Positions 42,209-50,851 are shown, counted from the first letter of the stretch. The stretch: 64,000 nt of DNA from Clostridiaceae bacterium Marseille-Q3526 (GCA_018223375.1 JAGTTS010000010.1:28971-92970); one strand, 5' to 3'. A program made the numbers and translations. Notes: a model not told the origin generated them from the sequence alone.

Positions 42209-44209
42209 CTAATATCTGTACTGGGCTTTTTTCCTGATATCAAAGGCAGATCCGGATGCCGTACATTCGGCAGCCATTCCCACCGAACATCGTTTCATGC
42301 GGAAGCTCCCCTGGTTTCTGAACAGGTTATACTGCATCATATCCAGCATTCTCTCATTTCTCTGGGCCTGATCCTGAATCAGGAAAAATCCTTTTAAATA
42401 CTGCCCATAATCTAAACCGGTTTGTCCACCAGAATCATGAATTTCTTCCTGGTTATCCACAAATCGAAACAGTTCGTCCAGATCCAGCTTCCAATCGCTG
42501 TCTCTTTTCACCAGAGGAACCTGTTCTCCCTTTAAAAGAGCTCTCACATCCTCCACAGATTCTGCAAATGCCCATACTCCCATAATAAAAAATGCCACAA
42601 TATCTGCAAGAGGCGTGACAGAAGCCGCTCCGGTAAGAGAAGCGGCCAGCAGCCTGGCTTCGTTTTGCTTTTCACTGTCCCCCAAAATATGAATCAGATT
42701 CAAGCCTTCTCTTACTCTCACCAATTTTTTCACCATCTGATGGAGATTATCGCGGTCCCGCTTTTTCCCATTTAAAAGATATTCCTGTTCATAGAAAAGA
42801 CCGCCTTTCTCTTTATTTTCCTCTTTCTGCCCTGCCTGAAACCTCAAAAAATGCGCTGCCGCATACTCGCTGATCAAAGCTCGATCTGCCAGTTCTCCTG
42901 CTCCCGTCAGACGAAGTCCTATCTCGTAGCCTTCACCTCCTCCAGAGGGAAAATCCGGCATATCCATGGTTCGAAGGGATGGCTTTGCTCCCTCAGGAAG
43001 CGTTAAATCCAGAAGATCCTTTGACGCCATTTTACTGATCCGTTCCAGAATACGCAGACGTTTCTTATCAGCAATTCCTTTCTGATAGGAGGGGGATGGA
43101 ATCTGACACCGGTTCAATACAGACCGTACATCATCCCATAATTCTTCCTCATCCAGCTCGTCGTCATCGTCGTCCGATTCCCAGGAGTCAATATACTCCT
43201 GCGTTTCTTCTGCCATCTCTACAGCAGCCTCCACAATCCCTCTGTTCTCTGCAGTCTGCGCCTTTATGCGTTCCACCTCTCCTCTCCGCTCCCCTTCTTT
43301 ATCTGTATAGGAACGATAGGAATCCATCTGGCTTTTGATAAGTGTCCACGCCTGTTCTCCTATTTTTTCTTTTTGCTGTTCCGCCTCCTGTTCAGAAGCG
43401 TCAAGCTCGGCTTCCAGGAGCGCTGCCGCCTTATCATATTTCTCTGATAGCGCCGGCATCCGCTCCATCTCACCGGCCAGTTTTTTTCCTGTCTTAATAA
43501 ATGCCCGCCCCTGACAGTTTTCCAGTTCCCTCTGTCCTTCTTCCTTATATTTTTTCTGTTTTTCTAATGATTCACGGATATCCTCCAGAGCCTCCTCCAG
43601 ACGGAAAACATGGTCTGAGCTGATCTGGTACGCCGTTTTTACCGCTGCAATTCCATCTGCTGAGCGAATCGTCTCAGCCAGCCCGTCTAAATCCATCTCT
43701 TTTCCAGCCTCTGTCCAGATTCCATACCTCATATAATCTAAAATTTCTCTCTCCAGCGGCTCTCCTCTTTCATCTGTCACCATAACCATATCAGATACTG
43801 CCAGCTTCTTTTTCTTCATTCCATATACTGTATCAGAGGAAAGATACGGATCCAGATACTCCGATATCTCTCTTTCCAGTTCCTCTTTTCTATCTGCTTC
43901 CAATAGAAAAATATGATACGTTTCCCAGGCTTCCCTGTGATATTTGCTCATCAGAGAGTACAGAGAAGAATTTAATGCAGTCTGCAGATACCAGCCTGAG
44001 CCAGCCATCCTGGCTGACTGAAGAAGCGTGCACATAAGCGAAACGATGCAGATTAAAATCATACTCAGAAAGACTGTCACGCTGGCCTGTATCTGCTCTG
44101 ATCCAGTCTTTCTCCGCCTCCTAACTGTACACCTCCTTTGACTGGCTGTTGATCTGTTTAAATATAGTTTCCAGAAGTTTGTTAATCTGATTTTTGAAAA
44201 TAATGACAA
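42209..44209 (-). CDS. DUF5702 TadG-like protein of the Tad operon
   Basis: Up to 666 residues. A short basic N-terminus leads to the membrane helix QASVTVFLSMILICIVSLMCTLLQSARM, and the rest is a large outside domain with coiled coil (about 215-345). This matches DUF5702, found in clostridial Tad loci in the place of TadG. The only canonical in-frame start before the helix is TTG at 44209, which overlaps the Flp pilin by 89 bases with a poor ribosome site. AAAGGAGG lies nearer, at the pilin stop, but with GTT at the expected start place. The real 5' end is therefore uncertain by up to 90 bases. Confidence 0.8.
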   Translation of the reverse strand: MSLFSKIRLTNFWKLYLNRSTASQRRCTVRRRRKTGSEQIQASVTVFLSMILICIVSLMCTLLQSARMAGSGWYLQTALNSSLYSLMSKYHREAWETYHIFLLEADRKEELEREISEYLDPYLSSDTVYGMKKKKLAVSDMVMVTDERGEPLEREILDYMRYGIWTEAGKEMDLDGLAETIRSADGIAAVKTAYQISSDHVFRLEEALEDIRESLEKQKKYKEEGQRELENCQGRAFIKTGKKLAGEMERMPALSEKYDKAAALLEAELDASEQEAEQQKEKIGEQAWTLIKSQMDSYRSYTDKEGERRGEVERIKAQTAENRGIVEAAVEMAEETQEYIDSWESDDDDDELDEEELWDDVRSVLNRCQIPSPSYQKGIADKKRLRILERISKMASKDLLDLTLPEGAKPSLRTMDMPDFPSGGGEGYEIGLRLTGAGELADRALISEYAAAHFLRFQAGQKEENKEKGGLFYEQEYLLNGKKRDRDNLHQMVKKLVRVREGLNLIHILGDSEKQNEARLLAASLTGAASVTPLADIVAFFIMGVWAFAESVEDVRALLKGEQVPLVKRDSDWKLDLDELFRFVDNQEEIHDSGGQTGLDYGQYLKGFFLIQDQAQRNERMLDMMQYNLFRNQGSFRMKRCSVGMAAECTASGSAFDIRKKAQYRY

Positions 44210-44303
44210 GTCCGATCAATACCACCAGAATCAGCACGACCTCGATGACGCCCACTCCGCTCTCATCCTCAAAAAACTCTCTTATCTCCGCATTGTATCC
44301 CAT
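44121..44303 (-). CDS. Flp-type major pilin (Flp1-like)
   Basis: 60 residues. The start at 44303 follows AAAGGAGAAAAGG. The chain reads MGYNAEIREFFEDESGVGVIEVV and onward, with a hydrophobic helix of about 20 residues starting near 18 and Glu at position 5 of the mature form if cut after Gly: the Flp pilin plan (G/xxxxE). A short polar tail ends the protein. It should polymerise into the thin Tad pilus after processing. It lies between tadC and the TadG-like gene. Confidence 0.85.
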   Translation of the reverse strand: MGYNAEIREFFEDESGVGVIEVVLILVVLIGLVIIFKNQINKLLETIFKQINSQSKEVYS

Positions 44304-44322
44304 TCCTTTTCTCCTTTCATAC

Positions 44323-45588
44323 TTATATTCCAAATGCCAGAAATGCTGGCACTGACACCATCACCATTACAATTAAAAGCATCATAAACAGTGGAATTAA
44401 CAGCTTCGTTCCCGTCTCCTCTCCGATTTTTCTGGCAGCCGCCTTTCTCTCCTCAAACGCATTCTCCATCTCCTCCTCCAAATTTTTCCGGAGACTTCCT
44501 GAACCGTTTTTCACATACTGTGTCATCAGCCCTGCCAGCTTTCTATAGGATCGCAGGCCGCAGCTTTTTCCAAACGCTCCGTAGGCTCTCCGTTCAGACA
44601 TACCCTGATTCATCCTCCCCACAGAAATACGTATTTCCTCATATCCCGCCCTTTTTCTTCCCCCTGGCAGTTTCAAACTCATTTCATACTCTTTAGCAAG
44701 CTGTTCCCAGGCTTTCCTGACTGGAAAACCTGCTCCCAGATAGACGCACAAACCAGATACTATATCGGAATAATCCAATGCCAGCTCCGTATTCCTCTTC
44801 TTTTTCTCTTCTCTTTCCTGAGAACTTTCCCTGTATTCCATAAGTACCGCAGCCGCAGCTCCCAGCAGAAGGAATATATATCTGTCGCAGCTGTGTTTTT
44901 CGCTGTATCGAATCTCCCGTCCCTCCAGTTTTGCCGGAAGAATCAGTTTTTCTTCATACTTTTGTTCTTCGTCTGCGCTTTCTATTGTATCCGCCAGCAG
45001 TTTCAGGCTCTTCTCCTGCTTTGTCAAAACAGGCTTTATTACTGTCACAGGAATCTCATACTTTCTTTGATAGTTTCCGGCTTTCAGCGTCAGAAAAAGA
45101 ACTGTCTTCTCCTGCTCCTTCTGCATCTGTTCCAGATAAACCTCCCCTCCCGGATCAATCAGTTCCGGATTCTGCGATTCCCATTTCATAGTCATGCCAA
45201 AGCTATCAAGCCTCGAAGATAATTTCAGCGAACTGCTCACTTTGTCAAAAGAGGGATTATCTGCCAAAGCTTCTTGTTGTGCTTTCTGAAATGCCTGTCC
45301 AAACTTGTTATCAGCTTCTTTTTTGCTGTACTGCCGTTCTTTAATCTGAATTTCAATTTCTTCTTTTCCATCGGGAAGTCCCTCAACAATCAATATCCCC
45401 TCTTTGTCCCCCTGCCCATAGGTATTTCTCTCAATCACGCCTCCAGGCTTTAAAAAATCAGAGGCTCCCGCCATCGGATAGATAAGAAAGAAAAACGCTC
45501 CCGCCGCAATACATAGAATCTGTATTTTTCTCTTTTTTTCAAATTTCAATATCCAGCATCCTTCCCGCCAGAATATAGGCTCCTGCAT
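44323..45588 (-). CDS. TadC-like type II secretion F protein with an extra N-terminal outside domain
   Basis: 421 residues. Residues 24-40 are a membrane helix (IQILCIAAGAFFFLIYPMAG), then about 190 residues of soluble, mostly beta sequence ending in a second helix (YIFLLLGAAAAVLME). Only after that comes the cytoplasmic F domain (LALDYSDIVSGLCVYLGAGFPVRKAW, then AFEERKAAARKIGEETGTKLLIPLFMMLLIVM). Usual TadC proteins lack such an outside insert. ATG at 45588 overlaps the tadB-like gene by 50 bases; TTG at 45549, after GGAAGG, is an alternative start. Confidence 0.8.
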   Translation of the reverse strand: MQEPIFWREGCWILKFEKKRKIQILCIAAGAFFFLIYPMAGASDFLKPGGVIERNTYGQGDKEGILIVEGLPDGKEEIEIQIKERQYSKKEADNKFGQAFQKAQQEALADNPSFDKVSSSLKLSSRLDSFGMTMKWESQNPELIDPGGEVYLEQMQKEQEKTVLFLTLKAGNYQRKYEIPVTVIKPVLTKQEKSLKLLADTIESADEEQKYEEKLILPAKLEGREIRYSEKHSCDRYIFLLLGAAAAVLMEYRESSQEREEKKKRNTELALDYSDIVSGLCVYLGAGFPVRKAWEQLAKEYEMSLKLPGGRKRAGYEEIRISVGRMNQGMSERRAYGAFGKSCGLRSYRKLAGLMTQYVKNGSGSLRKNLEEEMENAFEERKAAARKIGEETGTKLLIPLFMMLLIVMVMVSVPAFLAFGI

Positions 45589-46453
45589 AGACCAGCATAC
45601 ATACTGTCATTACAATTCTTCCAGCCGCAGTCTGGTACATGGTGTCAAAAAAGCCCGGCGATGTCAGATCAATGTACAATACAATCAGAAGAGGCAGCAG
45701 ATTCATAATTTTCTGTTCGAACTGCTTCTGAGCTGTCATAAGTCTTATCTCCTCCTGCACCTGTATCTTCCCCCCTATAATTTCAGATACATGGGAAATA
45801 ATCATGCCGAGCTGTCCTCCGCTCCGTCTGGCAGCCTTGAAAATCTGTGCAAAGCTTCTGATTTCTTCGATTCCGCTCCTTTTTGCAAAATCCCCCCATA
45901 ATTCTTCCAGCGTCCTGTTCATAGAAAGCTGGCTCCTCATAACAGCAAACTCCTTCGACATCATCCCCCTTTCACCATACATCTCTTCCAGCTGAGCCTG
46001 AGCCTGGGCAAATGAGTTTTCCATAGAATATCCTGCTGCCAGAGAAGATGACAGCATCAGGACCGACTCCTTAAACTGGCGTTTTAATTCCTCCTGCCTG
46101 CGCTGTTTCAAATCTATCCGCTTATACAGCGGGTAAAGAAGCCCCAGCGGAAGAAAGAGGAAAAAACTGAAAAAATTTCTGTAAAACACATAGGCAAACA
46201 GCGCGCAGACCGCCGCCCCCTGACAGGAATAGCGGATCCATTCCCTCGCTGACAGGCAGTATGTCTCATACTCTGTCCCTCCTCCTTCTTCCCTTCCAGA
46301 AGCGCTATGGCCAGGTCTCCCCAGACATCTCCAGCTTTTGCCTGTTCTGAAGATCTCCCACCTGCTCCAAAATGCCTTCCACACCTCCCTTTTTTCCTCC
46401 TTTCGTCTCCTTAAACTGAAACAGCGGATGAAGGACAATCTCCCCATCTTCAA
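45539..46453 (-). CDS. TadB-like type II secretion F protein, start uncertain
   Basis: The conserved part begins at about YETYCLSAREWIRYSCQG (base 46270 downward), with helices at AVCALFAYVFYRNFF and FFLFLPLGLLYPLY, the F domain (LKRQFKESVLMLSSSLAAGYSMENSF; SQLSMNRTLEELW; FAQIFKAARRSGGQLG) and two C-terminal helices. The ribosome site GGAGGGACAGAG is followed by ATG at 46269, but this ATG is one base out of the tadB frame. In-frame starts lie only within tadA (GTG at 46384, or ATG 46453). Either long overlap is used or a base is missing near 46266. With TadC it forms the inner-membrane platform of the pilus machine. Confidence 0.75.
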   Translation of the reverse strand: MKMGRLSFIRCFSLRRRKEEKREVWKAFWSRWEIFRTGKSWRCLGRPGHSASGREEGGGTEYETYCLSAREWIRYSCQGAAVCALFAYVFYRNFFSFFLFLPLGLLYPLYKRIDLKQRRQEELKRQFKESVLMLSSSLAAGYSMENSFAQAQAQLEEMYGERGMMSKEFAVMRSQLSMNRTLEELWGDFAKRSGIEEIRSFAQIFKAARRSGGQLGMIISHVSEIIGGKIQVQEEIRLMTAQKQFEQKIMNLLPLLIVLYIDLTSPGFFDTMYQTAAGRIVMTVCMLVYAGAYILAGRMLDIEI

Positions 46454-47621
46454 TTCCCGTCACCTCCTCAATTTCCAGAACCTTTCTGCTCCTGTCGCGA
46501 AGCCTTCCCAGATGAATAAAAATGTCAATAGCCGATGCAATCTGGCTGCGTATCGCTGCCAGAGGCAGATCTGCTCCCATCAAAACCATCGTCTCAAGCC
46601 TTAAAAGCATGTCCCGGCTGCTGTTTGCATGGCCTGTGGAAATAGAACCGGAATGACCCGTATTCATGCTTTGGAGCATTTCCAAAGCCTCTGCTCCCCG
46701 CACCTCCCCTACCAGAATCCGGTCCGGCCGCATTCTGAGGCTGGCTCTGATCAAGTCCCTGATTGTAATCTCCCTGCTTCCCTCGTGATTAGCCGCCCGC
46801 GTCTCCAGGCGGACCAGATTCGGCACATGGGTAATCTGAAGTTCTGCCGAGTCCTCAATGGTAATCAACCGTTCCTCCTCAGGAATAAACTCTGACAAAG
46901 CGTTTAAAAACGTGGTTTTTCCAGAGCCAGTTCCTCCGCTGATAAACAGGTTGTATCCAGATTTCACCAATTTTTTCAGAAATCCTGCCGCCGTCTCAGT
47001 AACACTCCCCAGGCTTATCAGACGTTCCATTGTAATAGGTTCCGGAAATTTTCGGATTGTCAGAACCGGACCGTCCAGAGCCACAGGCGGAAGCACTACG
47101 TGAACACGGGAACCGTCCTCCAGCCTGGCATCCGCAATGGGGGAAGCCGCGTTCACTGTACGGTTTACACGGCTTACAATCTGCTGAATCAAATCCTCCA
47201 GCTGCTCTCTCGTCTCAAAACTTCTGTTCCACCGGCATATGGCCCCTCCTTTCTCCACAAATACAGACTGCTCTCCATTTACCATGATTTCAGTAATCTG
47301 GGGATTATCCACCAGTTCCTGGAGAATATCCAGCTTTTTAAATGAATTGTACAGCTCCTCCCTCAGCTTCACTCTCTCTGCCAGCGGAAGATACAGCGTT
47401 TCCCCTGCCTGCTGAATCATAGCGTCAATCAGCTCCGAAAGCTCCTCATCTTCTATCTGGCGCCGTCCCTCCAGCTCCTGCCCGAGTCTTCTGCGAAGCT
47501 CTCTTTTCACCTCCTCCAGCGTCCAGCTGCTTTTCTTTTTTAGAAAATCAAGAGATTCCTCTTCTTCCTGTCCCAGATTCCAATCACTGATTTGATTTTT
47601 TTCAGCCCTTTTTCCAGCCAT
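46305..47621 (-). CDS. CpaF/TadA secretion ATPase
   Basis: 438-residue hexameric ATPase that powers Flp pilus assembly. N-terminal domain with EIMVNGEQSVFVEKGG; Walker A is FISGGTGSGKTTFLNAL; then LITIEDSAELQI (Asp box), RMRPDRILVGEVRGAEAL (Walker B) and TGHSGSISTGHANS (His box). Complete and of normal length. It lies 12 bases after the TadZ-like gene. TadB and TadC follow. Confidence 0.95.
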   Translation of the reverse strand: MAGKRAEKNQISDWNLGQEEEESLDFLKKKSSWTLEEVKRELRRRLGQELEGRRQIEDEELSELIDAMIQQAGETLYLPLAERVKLREELYNSFKKLDILQELVDNPQITEIMVNGEQSVFVEKGGAICRWNRSFETREQLEDLIQQIVSRVNRTVNAASPIADARLEDGSRVHVVLPPVALDGPVLTIRKFPEPITMERLISLGSVTETAAGFLKKLVKSGYNLFISGGTGSGKTTFLNALSEFIPEEERLITIEDSAELQITHVPNLVRLETRAANHEGSREITIRDLIRASLRMRPDRILVGEVRGAEALEMLQSMNTGHSGSISTGHANSSRDMLLRLETMVLMGADLPLAAIRSQIASAIDIFIHLGRLRDRSRKVLEIEEVTGIEDGEIVLHPLFQFKETKGGKKGGVEGILEQVGDLQNRQKLEMSGETWP

Positions 47622-47633
47622 GTGCCGTCCCTT

Positions 47634-48644
47634 CTAACACTCCATTTCCTCTCTGCTGCCTCTCAGCAGTTTTCTCACATAATCCCCCAGCTCGCTCCAC
47701 AAAAGCTGCTCAATATAATTTTCCCTTCTCCCAAATCCCCTGTGGTACGGAAGCTTTAATTTTTTAACTTTATCCAGCATCCCGCTGTTTCCCGTCCTCT
47801 CTGCATAGGCCTCAAATTCCCATATCTTTGCAGATGATATTCCGTCCTCCTTTACCGGCATATACACGATCTGGCAGACGGAGAGAATCGGCGCAGCCTG
47901 ATGTCCATAATTTCCCACATCCAGAATAATAATCTCATAGCCGCAGTCTGCCGCCAGCTTCCTGATAAGCTCTGCCATCTGCTCTGCAGGAATATGAGCC
48001 AGATCCTCCGGATAACGGGCAGGCGGAATATAGTCCATATTTCCAATGGAATGCACTATTCCGCTTAGCCGCATAAAGTTTAAATTTCCCTGGCTGAAAT
48101 AGTACAGGATATCTGAAAAATCACTTTTATACTCCTCCCCTGTCATGGATGCCAGCCCTGAATAGTCTTCCAGGGTAACATAAAGCACCCGTCTGTCAGC
48201 TGCCATCAGTTGACCAAGCGTCAGCGCAAATGAGGTTTTCAGACACCTCCCTACCGGGGAATACACTCCTATCACAGACGCAGCTCTTCCATGCTCTGCC
48301 CCATCAGGCTCATCTCCGGCGCTGTAGCAGGCCATCACCTCCCTGATAATATCTGAACTGGACTGATATTTGTACACAGAAGGATAATCCTTATCCCCCT
48401 CTTTCTTCTCTCCTTCTGTAAGGGTTATCACCTGCCCGATTCCAAGATCGCAGATTTCATCCTTGTTTACCTGGCTGCTGACCAGCAGAATCTCAATGGA
48501 ATGCCCGCCTGCATACTGTCTCAGCCTCTCCAGAGAGGTAAACGCCATCACTGCAAACGGAATATTTTCTTTCTGGTTCATCACGTCTGCAAACCGCCTG
48601 GCATAAAACAGATCCAGATCGTATACTGCCATAATTCGTTTCAT
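47634..48644 (-). CDS. TadZ/CpaE-like atypical P-loop protein
   Basis: 336 residues. Start at 48644 chosen because of AAGGGAAGGTGCAGG and the ATGA overlap with the peptidase gene. Residues 1-110 resemble a receiver-like domain (AVYDLDLFYARRFADVM, EILLVSSQV), followed by a MinD/ParA-like domain whose P-loop is degenerate: VYSPVGRCLKTSFALTLG (about 128-145) instead of KGGVGKT. TadZ proteins place the pilus machine at a cell pole. The Walker-like lysine before KT is replaced by Cys-Leu, so ATP binding may differ. Confidence 0.82.
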   Translation of the reverse strand: MKRIMAVYDLDLFYARRFADVMNQKENIPFAVMAFTSLERLRQYAGGHSIEILLVSSQVNKDEICDLGIGQVITLTEGEKKEGDKDYPSVYKYQSSSDIIREVMACYSAGDEPDGAEHGRAASVIGVYSPVGRCLKTSFALTLGQLMAADRRVLYVTLEDYSGLASMTGEEYKSDFSDILYYFSQGNLNFMRLSGIVHSIGNMDYIPPARYPEDLAHIPAEQMAELIRKLAADCGYEIIILDVGNYGHQAAPILSVCQIVYMPVKEDGISSAKIWEFEAYAERTGNSGMLDKVKKLKLPYHRGFGRRENYIEQLLWSELGDYVRKLLRGSREEMEC

Positions 48645-49078
48645 CCTGCACCTTCCCTTATCATAAATAACGTCATACCGGCCCACAAAAACGGACCCAG
48701 ACAGAGAAGGGCGGACGAATCCATCTCTTCTGTCCTGTAGGCTGTCCTTTCGCCGGTTCTTATAAAGCGCTGGACATAAAAGAGGAGATATTGAAACCGT
48801 TCTCTTACCATCCCTCTTCTCCACATCGCGCAGGCCGACCAGCAGCCGGCCATAACAAGTGCTCCGGCCATGACCTGAATCCACTCCTCCCTGTCCAAAA
48901 AAACTGCCATGCACGCCATCATTTTAATGTCTCCCGCTCCTATCATGCGAAACAGGTGGAGAGGAAACAGACACAAAAGAATCATCATTCCTCTGGCTGC
49001 CGCCGGCCCTGCCTGTGCGCCTCTTCCTGCTGCCAGAAAATACCCAAATCCGGCCAGAACAGCCGTCTTTACAAGCAT
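48641..49078 (-). CDS. A24 prepilin peptidase (TadV/CpaA type), 5' end out of frame
   Basis: From the first in-frame ATG (49078) 145 residues are encoded with the second catalytic motif (IGAGDIKMMACMAVF). But upstream in the same frame the sequence reads WILHACLTAAAVSDWKTGKIPN, which is the normal first helix and first catalytic aspartate of an A24 peptidase. No ATG, GTG or TTG lies in that frame between 49162 and 49078. The good start signal AAAGGAGGGATAGAATG has its ATG at 49164, one base out of frame and stopped after five codons. A missing base near 49160 would join them. As read, the enzyme is truncated. Confidence 0.7.
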   Translation of the reverse strand: MLVKTAVLAGFGYFLAAGRGAQAGPAAARGMMILLCLFPLHLFRMIGAGDIKMMACMAVFLDREEWIQVMAGALVMAGCWSACAMWRRGMVRERFQYLLFYVQRFIRTGERTAYRTEEMDSSALLCLGPFLWAGMTLFMIREGAG

Positions 49079-49327
49079 GTTCGGAATCTTCCCTGTTTTC
49101 CAGTCAGAAACTGCCGCCGCTGTCAGACATGCGTGCAGGATCCACTTTAAGCCAATCGTCCCATTCTATCCCTCCTTTGTCATCTCTGTTTTCATTTTTC
49201 TGTTTTTCAATCATCTGAAACCTGGGGACGCCGCCCCGGATATAGCTGGAAGCTTCTGAAATGAATTCCCAGCTCTCTCGAACTCTTTAAGAATGTTAAA
49301 AGAACTTTAGAAATTTTATGTACCCCT

Positions 49328-49355
49328 ATTATGTCATGAGCAGACAAAAAGTCAA
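49328..49355 (-). promoter_or_regulatory. Promoter of the Tad pilus operon
   Basis: Minus strand TTGACT (49350-49355), 16-base spacer, CATAAT (49328-49333). It is the only clear promoter before the head of the operon. Confidence 0.65.
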
Positions 49356-49430
49356 GGGGAAATTCTCTGTTTTTCATTGTAATAATTAACAAAATGGAGC
49401 TTCTATTTTTGTATACTTTTACTCTGTCTC

Positions 49431-49481
49431 AAAAAAAGAAACTGTTTCACAGAAATTTTCAAATCTCTGCCAAACAGTTTC
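49431..49481 (-). terminator. Terminator of the aldolase/transaldolase gene
   Basis: GAAACTGTTT (49438-49447) pairs with AAACAGTTTC (49472-49481), followed on the minus strand by seven T. Confidence 0.85.
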
Positions 49482-49530
49482 CTCTTCTTTTCCGCCTCAT
49501 ACCGGCAGAATCATTTACATTTTCCGCGTT

Positions 49531-50187
49531 TTATTTTTCCCCAAACACAGCCTTATAGTCAGCCTGGAATTTCTCAATTCCCTGATCTGTCAGCGGATGG
49601 CGAAGCATCTGCTCCAGAATCTTATACGGTACGGTAGCGATATCTGCGCCAGCCTGAGCGCATTCTGTCACATGCATCGTAGTGCGGATGCTGGCCGCGA
49701 TCACCTCTGTTTCGATTCCATGAGTCTCAAAAATATCCATGATCGTCTCAATCAGCTCTACTCCCGGCTGAGAAATGTCGTCTAAACGTCCTACAAACGG
49801 AGACACATAGGCAGCTCCTGCTCTGGCGGCTAAAAGCGCCTGGTTTGCTGAGAAGATCAGAGTCACATTGACCTTAATTCCCTCCTCTGAAAGCACCTTG
49901 GTGGCCTTTAAGCCCTCTGCCGTCATAGGGATTTTTACTACCATATTGGGATGGATAGCCGCAATCTCACGCCCCTCTTTAATCATTCCCTCCGCGTCTG
50001 TGGTGAGCGCGTTCACCTCGCCGCTGATCGGTCCGTCTACAATCGACGTAATCTCCTGGATTACCTGTTTAAAATCGCGTCCTTCCTTGGCAATCAGAGA
50101 CGGATTGGTGGTGACGCCGCAGATAATTCCCATATCGTTGGCTTTTCTGATCTCATCTACATTGGCTGTGTCAATAAAAAACTTCAT
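49531..50187 (-). CDS. fsa: Fructose-6-phosphate aldolase / small transaldolase
   Basis: 218-residue TalC/Fsa-type enzyme. MKFFIDTANVDEIRKAND opens the protein, the Schiff-base lysine is in HPNMVVKIPMTAEGL, and SPFVGRLDD and AASIRTTMHV follow. Proteins of this size class act as transaldolase in many Firmicutes, so with tkt it may complete the non-oxidative pentose phosphate pathway; which activity holds cannot be told from the sequence. GGAAGGAGAAAGAA precedes the start. It has its own promoter (50290-50317) and terminator. Confidence 0.93.
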   Translation of the reverse strand: MKFFIDTANVDEIRKANDMGIICGVTTNPSLIAKEGRDFKQVIQEITSIVDGPISGEVNALTTDAEGMIKEGREIAAIHPNMVVKIPMTAEGLKATKVLSEEGIKVNVTLIFSANQALLAARAGAAYVSPFVGRLDDISQPGVELIETIMDIFETHGIETEVIAASIRTTMHVTECAQAGADIATVPYKILEQMLRHPLTDQGIEKFQADYKAVFGEK

Positions 50188-50289
50188 TTCTTTCTCCTTC
50201 CGCAGTCTTCCTGCTTGTTTCGTTCCTTCAATTCTGAATTTATGTCACAGTCTTCCTCTCCGTCTGAACTGTGATGAATTTCTAGCACT

Positions 50290-50317
50290 ATTCTACCATA
50301 TTTCTGTTTATTTGCAA
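50290..50317 (-). promoter_or_regulatory. Promoter of fsa
   Basis: Minus strand TTGCAA (50312-50317), 16-base spacer, TAGAAT (50290-50295), within TGGTAGAAT. Confidence 0.6.
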
Positions 50318-50337
50318 TATTAATGAGATATTTTTCA

Positions 50338-50366
50338 TTGACTGGCCTATTTTTCAGTGATAAAAT
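50338..50366 (+). promoter_or_regulatory. Promoter of the ArsR-YaaL-amylase-glgB unit
   Basis: TTGACT (50338-50343), 17-base spacer, TAAAAT (50361-50366). It is divergent from the fsa promoter, with the two -35 boxes about 20 bases apart. Confidence 0.7.
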
Positions 50367-50410
50367 GATTCTATATTAGTTTACTTTTTTAAACCAAGGA
50401 GGTGCGTTCC

Positions 50411-50782
50411 TTGACAGAAGCAGAAGAATTAAAGCAATGCTTTCACCAGTGTATGCCCTTTTTCATTGCCCTGGGAGATGAAATCCGTCTGACGATTGTA
50501 GAAGCTCTGACAGAGGCCGCCTCCCGGCGCTGCGGCGGAGATTATTCCATAGAAAATTTAAGTCTCCACGGGCTGAATGTCAAAGAAATTACAGAATGTA
50601 CCAGCCTGTCCCGGCCTGCAGTATCCCACCACTTAAAAATACTGAAGGACGCGGGGCTGATTTCTGTGAGACGGGAGGGAACCTGCAATTATTACTATCT
50701 CTCCATCTCCCAGGCCACTTTAAGCCTGACAGGCCTCGGGCGCAGGCTCCAGTCCTTCCTGAATATGAAAGAGGAACCTTAA
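50411..50782 (+). CDS. ArsR-type winged-helix regulator
   Basis: 123 residues. TTG at 50411 is chosen because AAGGAGG lies eight bases before it; GTG at 50402 overlaps that site. The middle holds the winged helix: LNVKEITECTSLSRPAVSHHLKILKDAGLISVRREGTCNYYYLS, a standard ArsR pattern. Residues 28-52 contain a single Cys (SRRCGGDYS), but no ELCVCDL metal motif, so metal sensing is not indicated. It heads the unit with YaaL, the amylase and glgB and may control glycogen or starch use. Confidence 0.85.
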   Translation: MTEAEELKQCFHQCMPFFIALGDEIRLTIVEALTEAASRRCGGDYSIENLSLHGLNVKEITECTSLSRPAVSHHLKILKDAGLISVRREGTCNYYYLSISQATLSLTGLGRRLQSFLNMKEEP

Positions 50783-50851
50783 CATTCCGCTTCTATTACA
50801 TATATTTCCTGTCTGCCATCCATACTAAGGCCAACAGGAGGTAAATGATCC

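Larger units (their letters stand above)
49165..49530. other. Gene-less stretch: Tad operon leader and fsa terminator
   Basis: About 366 bases. It holds the fsa terminator (49431-49481), the Tad operon promoter (49328-49355) and a leader of about 155 bases. The leader contains AGCTGG..CCAGCT and GGGG-CGGCGT-CCCC hairpins (around 49228-49262). I looked for a cyclic di-GMP riboswitch, fitting for a pilus operon, and found no match to either class. Confidence 0.6.

Noticed and set aside
49165..49327. Cyclic di-GMP riboswitch before the Tad operon
   Set aside because: Neither the class I nor the class II conserved core can be found.
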